A program made the translations under genes and the position numbers. A model generated the notes under the pieces. It made no database searches and was not told the DNA's origin. It saw nothing but the letters and a program-made list of their open reading frames with translations. A DNA stretch of 28,868 nt from Amanita rubescens. Taxonomy: Eukaryota > Basidiomycota > Agaricomycetes > Agaricales > Amanitaceae. Of the stretch, positions 28,525 through 28,868 are shown in pieces. How positions within the stretch are numbered: the first letter of the stretch is position 1; the number at the start of each line of letters is the position of its first letter. The DNA lies in assembly GCA_015039365.1 (NCBI GenBank), contig WION01000606.1:1-28868 (forward strand), read 5' to 3'.

Positions 28525-28868
28525 ACTCAAATACCTCTTTTACTATCTCAGGTATTGACCCCGCCTTGACACCATACCTGCGCCTACTTTTATTGGTCGC
28601 TATATGGTCAGCAACTTTAGTTCCGTTGCTGCTGATGTTGATGTTCTTCTCCTCGGAGCGACTGAGGCGAACACCGGTATTCTGGCTCAACGTGTTAGCA
28701 ATCTCCCTTGGGATGGCTTTGGGCACAGCTAGCATCGTATTTACCGTGAGTGTTGATTATCTTTGCGAGGTACTTATTGTAACTATGTCACAGTATAATG
28801 TGCTGATCAACCCAGATGACGGATACAGCATCGCGATCACCGTTATGATCCTTTGTTTCGAGTTCATC
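28521..28868 (+). CDS. Multi-pass membrane protein, N-terminal part (cut by window end)
   Basis: Exon 1 is 28521-28745 and the intron 28746-28793 (GTGAGT...TCACAG, 48 nt); exon 2 is open to the window end. The protein begins MNSNTSFTISGIDPALTPYL, with a possible N-glycosylation site (NTS). Helix one is LRLLLLVAIWSATLVPLLLM, then a basic loop SSERLRRTP, helix two FWLNVLAISLGMALGTASIV, a loop INPDDGY, and the start of helix three, IAITVMILCFEF. The topology (outside N-terminus, short loops) fits seven-helix membrane proteins of basidiomycetes, which include receptor-like families. With only 100 codons visible I cannot assign a family. Confidence 0.7.
   Translation, partial: MNSNTSFTISGIDPALTPYLRLLLLVAIWSATLVPLLLMLMFFSSERLRRTPVFWLNVLAISLGMALGTASIVFTVSVDYLCEVLIVTMSQYNVLINPDDGYSIAITVMILCFEFI

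Overview
The window looks like nuclear DNA of a mushroom-forming basidiomycete (Agaricomycetes). The reasons are short introns (about 46-66 nt) inside most genes, lineage-type F-box proteins on both strands, a small protein of a family I know from Agaricomycetes, a fungal sterol gene (squalene epoxidase), and a TTAGGG-type motif. Reading frames were checked by splicing exons by eye; all exon lengths quoted keep phase.

Left part (1-7200) is accessory in character. A decayed F-box fragment at 120-625 is split by a 382-bp retroelement end with a 20-nt poly-A tail and a 13-bp target-site duplication. Next come a frameshifted small gene of the PD-(D/E)XK-like type (809-1427), a stretch with hydrophobic coding remnants, a small secreted orphan on the minus strand (2736-3167), and two intact single-exon F-box genes (4037-5572, 5715-7196). 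The second F-box gene shares a 27-bp leader with the decayed fragment.

Middle part (7200-13600): a 2.2-kb stretch without a clear CDS holds a pyrimidine-rich tract, three degenerate ~117-bp tandem units and a hairpin. It is followed by a five-exon short-chain dehydrogenase on the minus strand, a possible unrecognised spliced fragment, and a third F-box gene with four exons on the minus strand.

Right part (13680-28868) is conserved housekeeping DNA. A mitochondrial Hsp78/ClpB disaggregase (18 exons, minus) shares a 322-bp divergent promoter with an Artemis/SNM1C-type nuclease (plus). Then follow a four-exon orphan acidic protein, squalene epoxidase ERG1 (five exons), an RWD/DUF1115 protein (two exons), an unrecognised three-exon gene (minus), cytidine deaminase (five exons, one a GC-AG intron), and the start of a multi-pass membrane protein cut by the window end.

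The genes do not form one pathway. The recognisable jobs are protein turnover adaptors (F-box), mitochondrial proteostasis (Hsp78), DNA end processing (Artemis), ergosterol synthesis (ERG1) and pyrimidine salvage (cytidine deaminase). I found no convincing new multi-gene system. The most interesting signals are the retroelement insertion into a gene relic, the tandem units at 8400-8760, stop-free in-frame introns in two genes, the GC-AG intron, and an excess of TGACGTCA palindromes.
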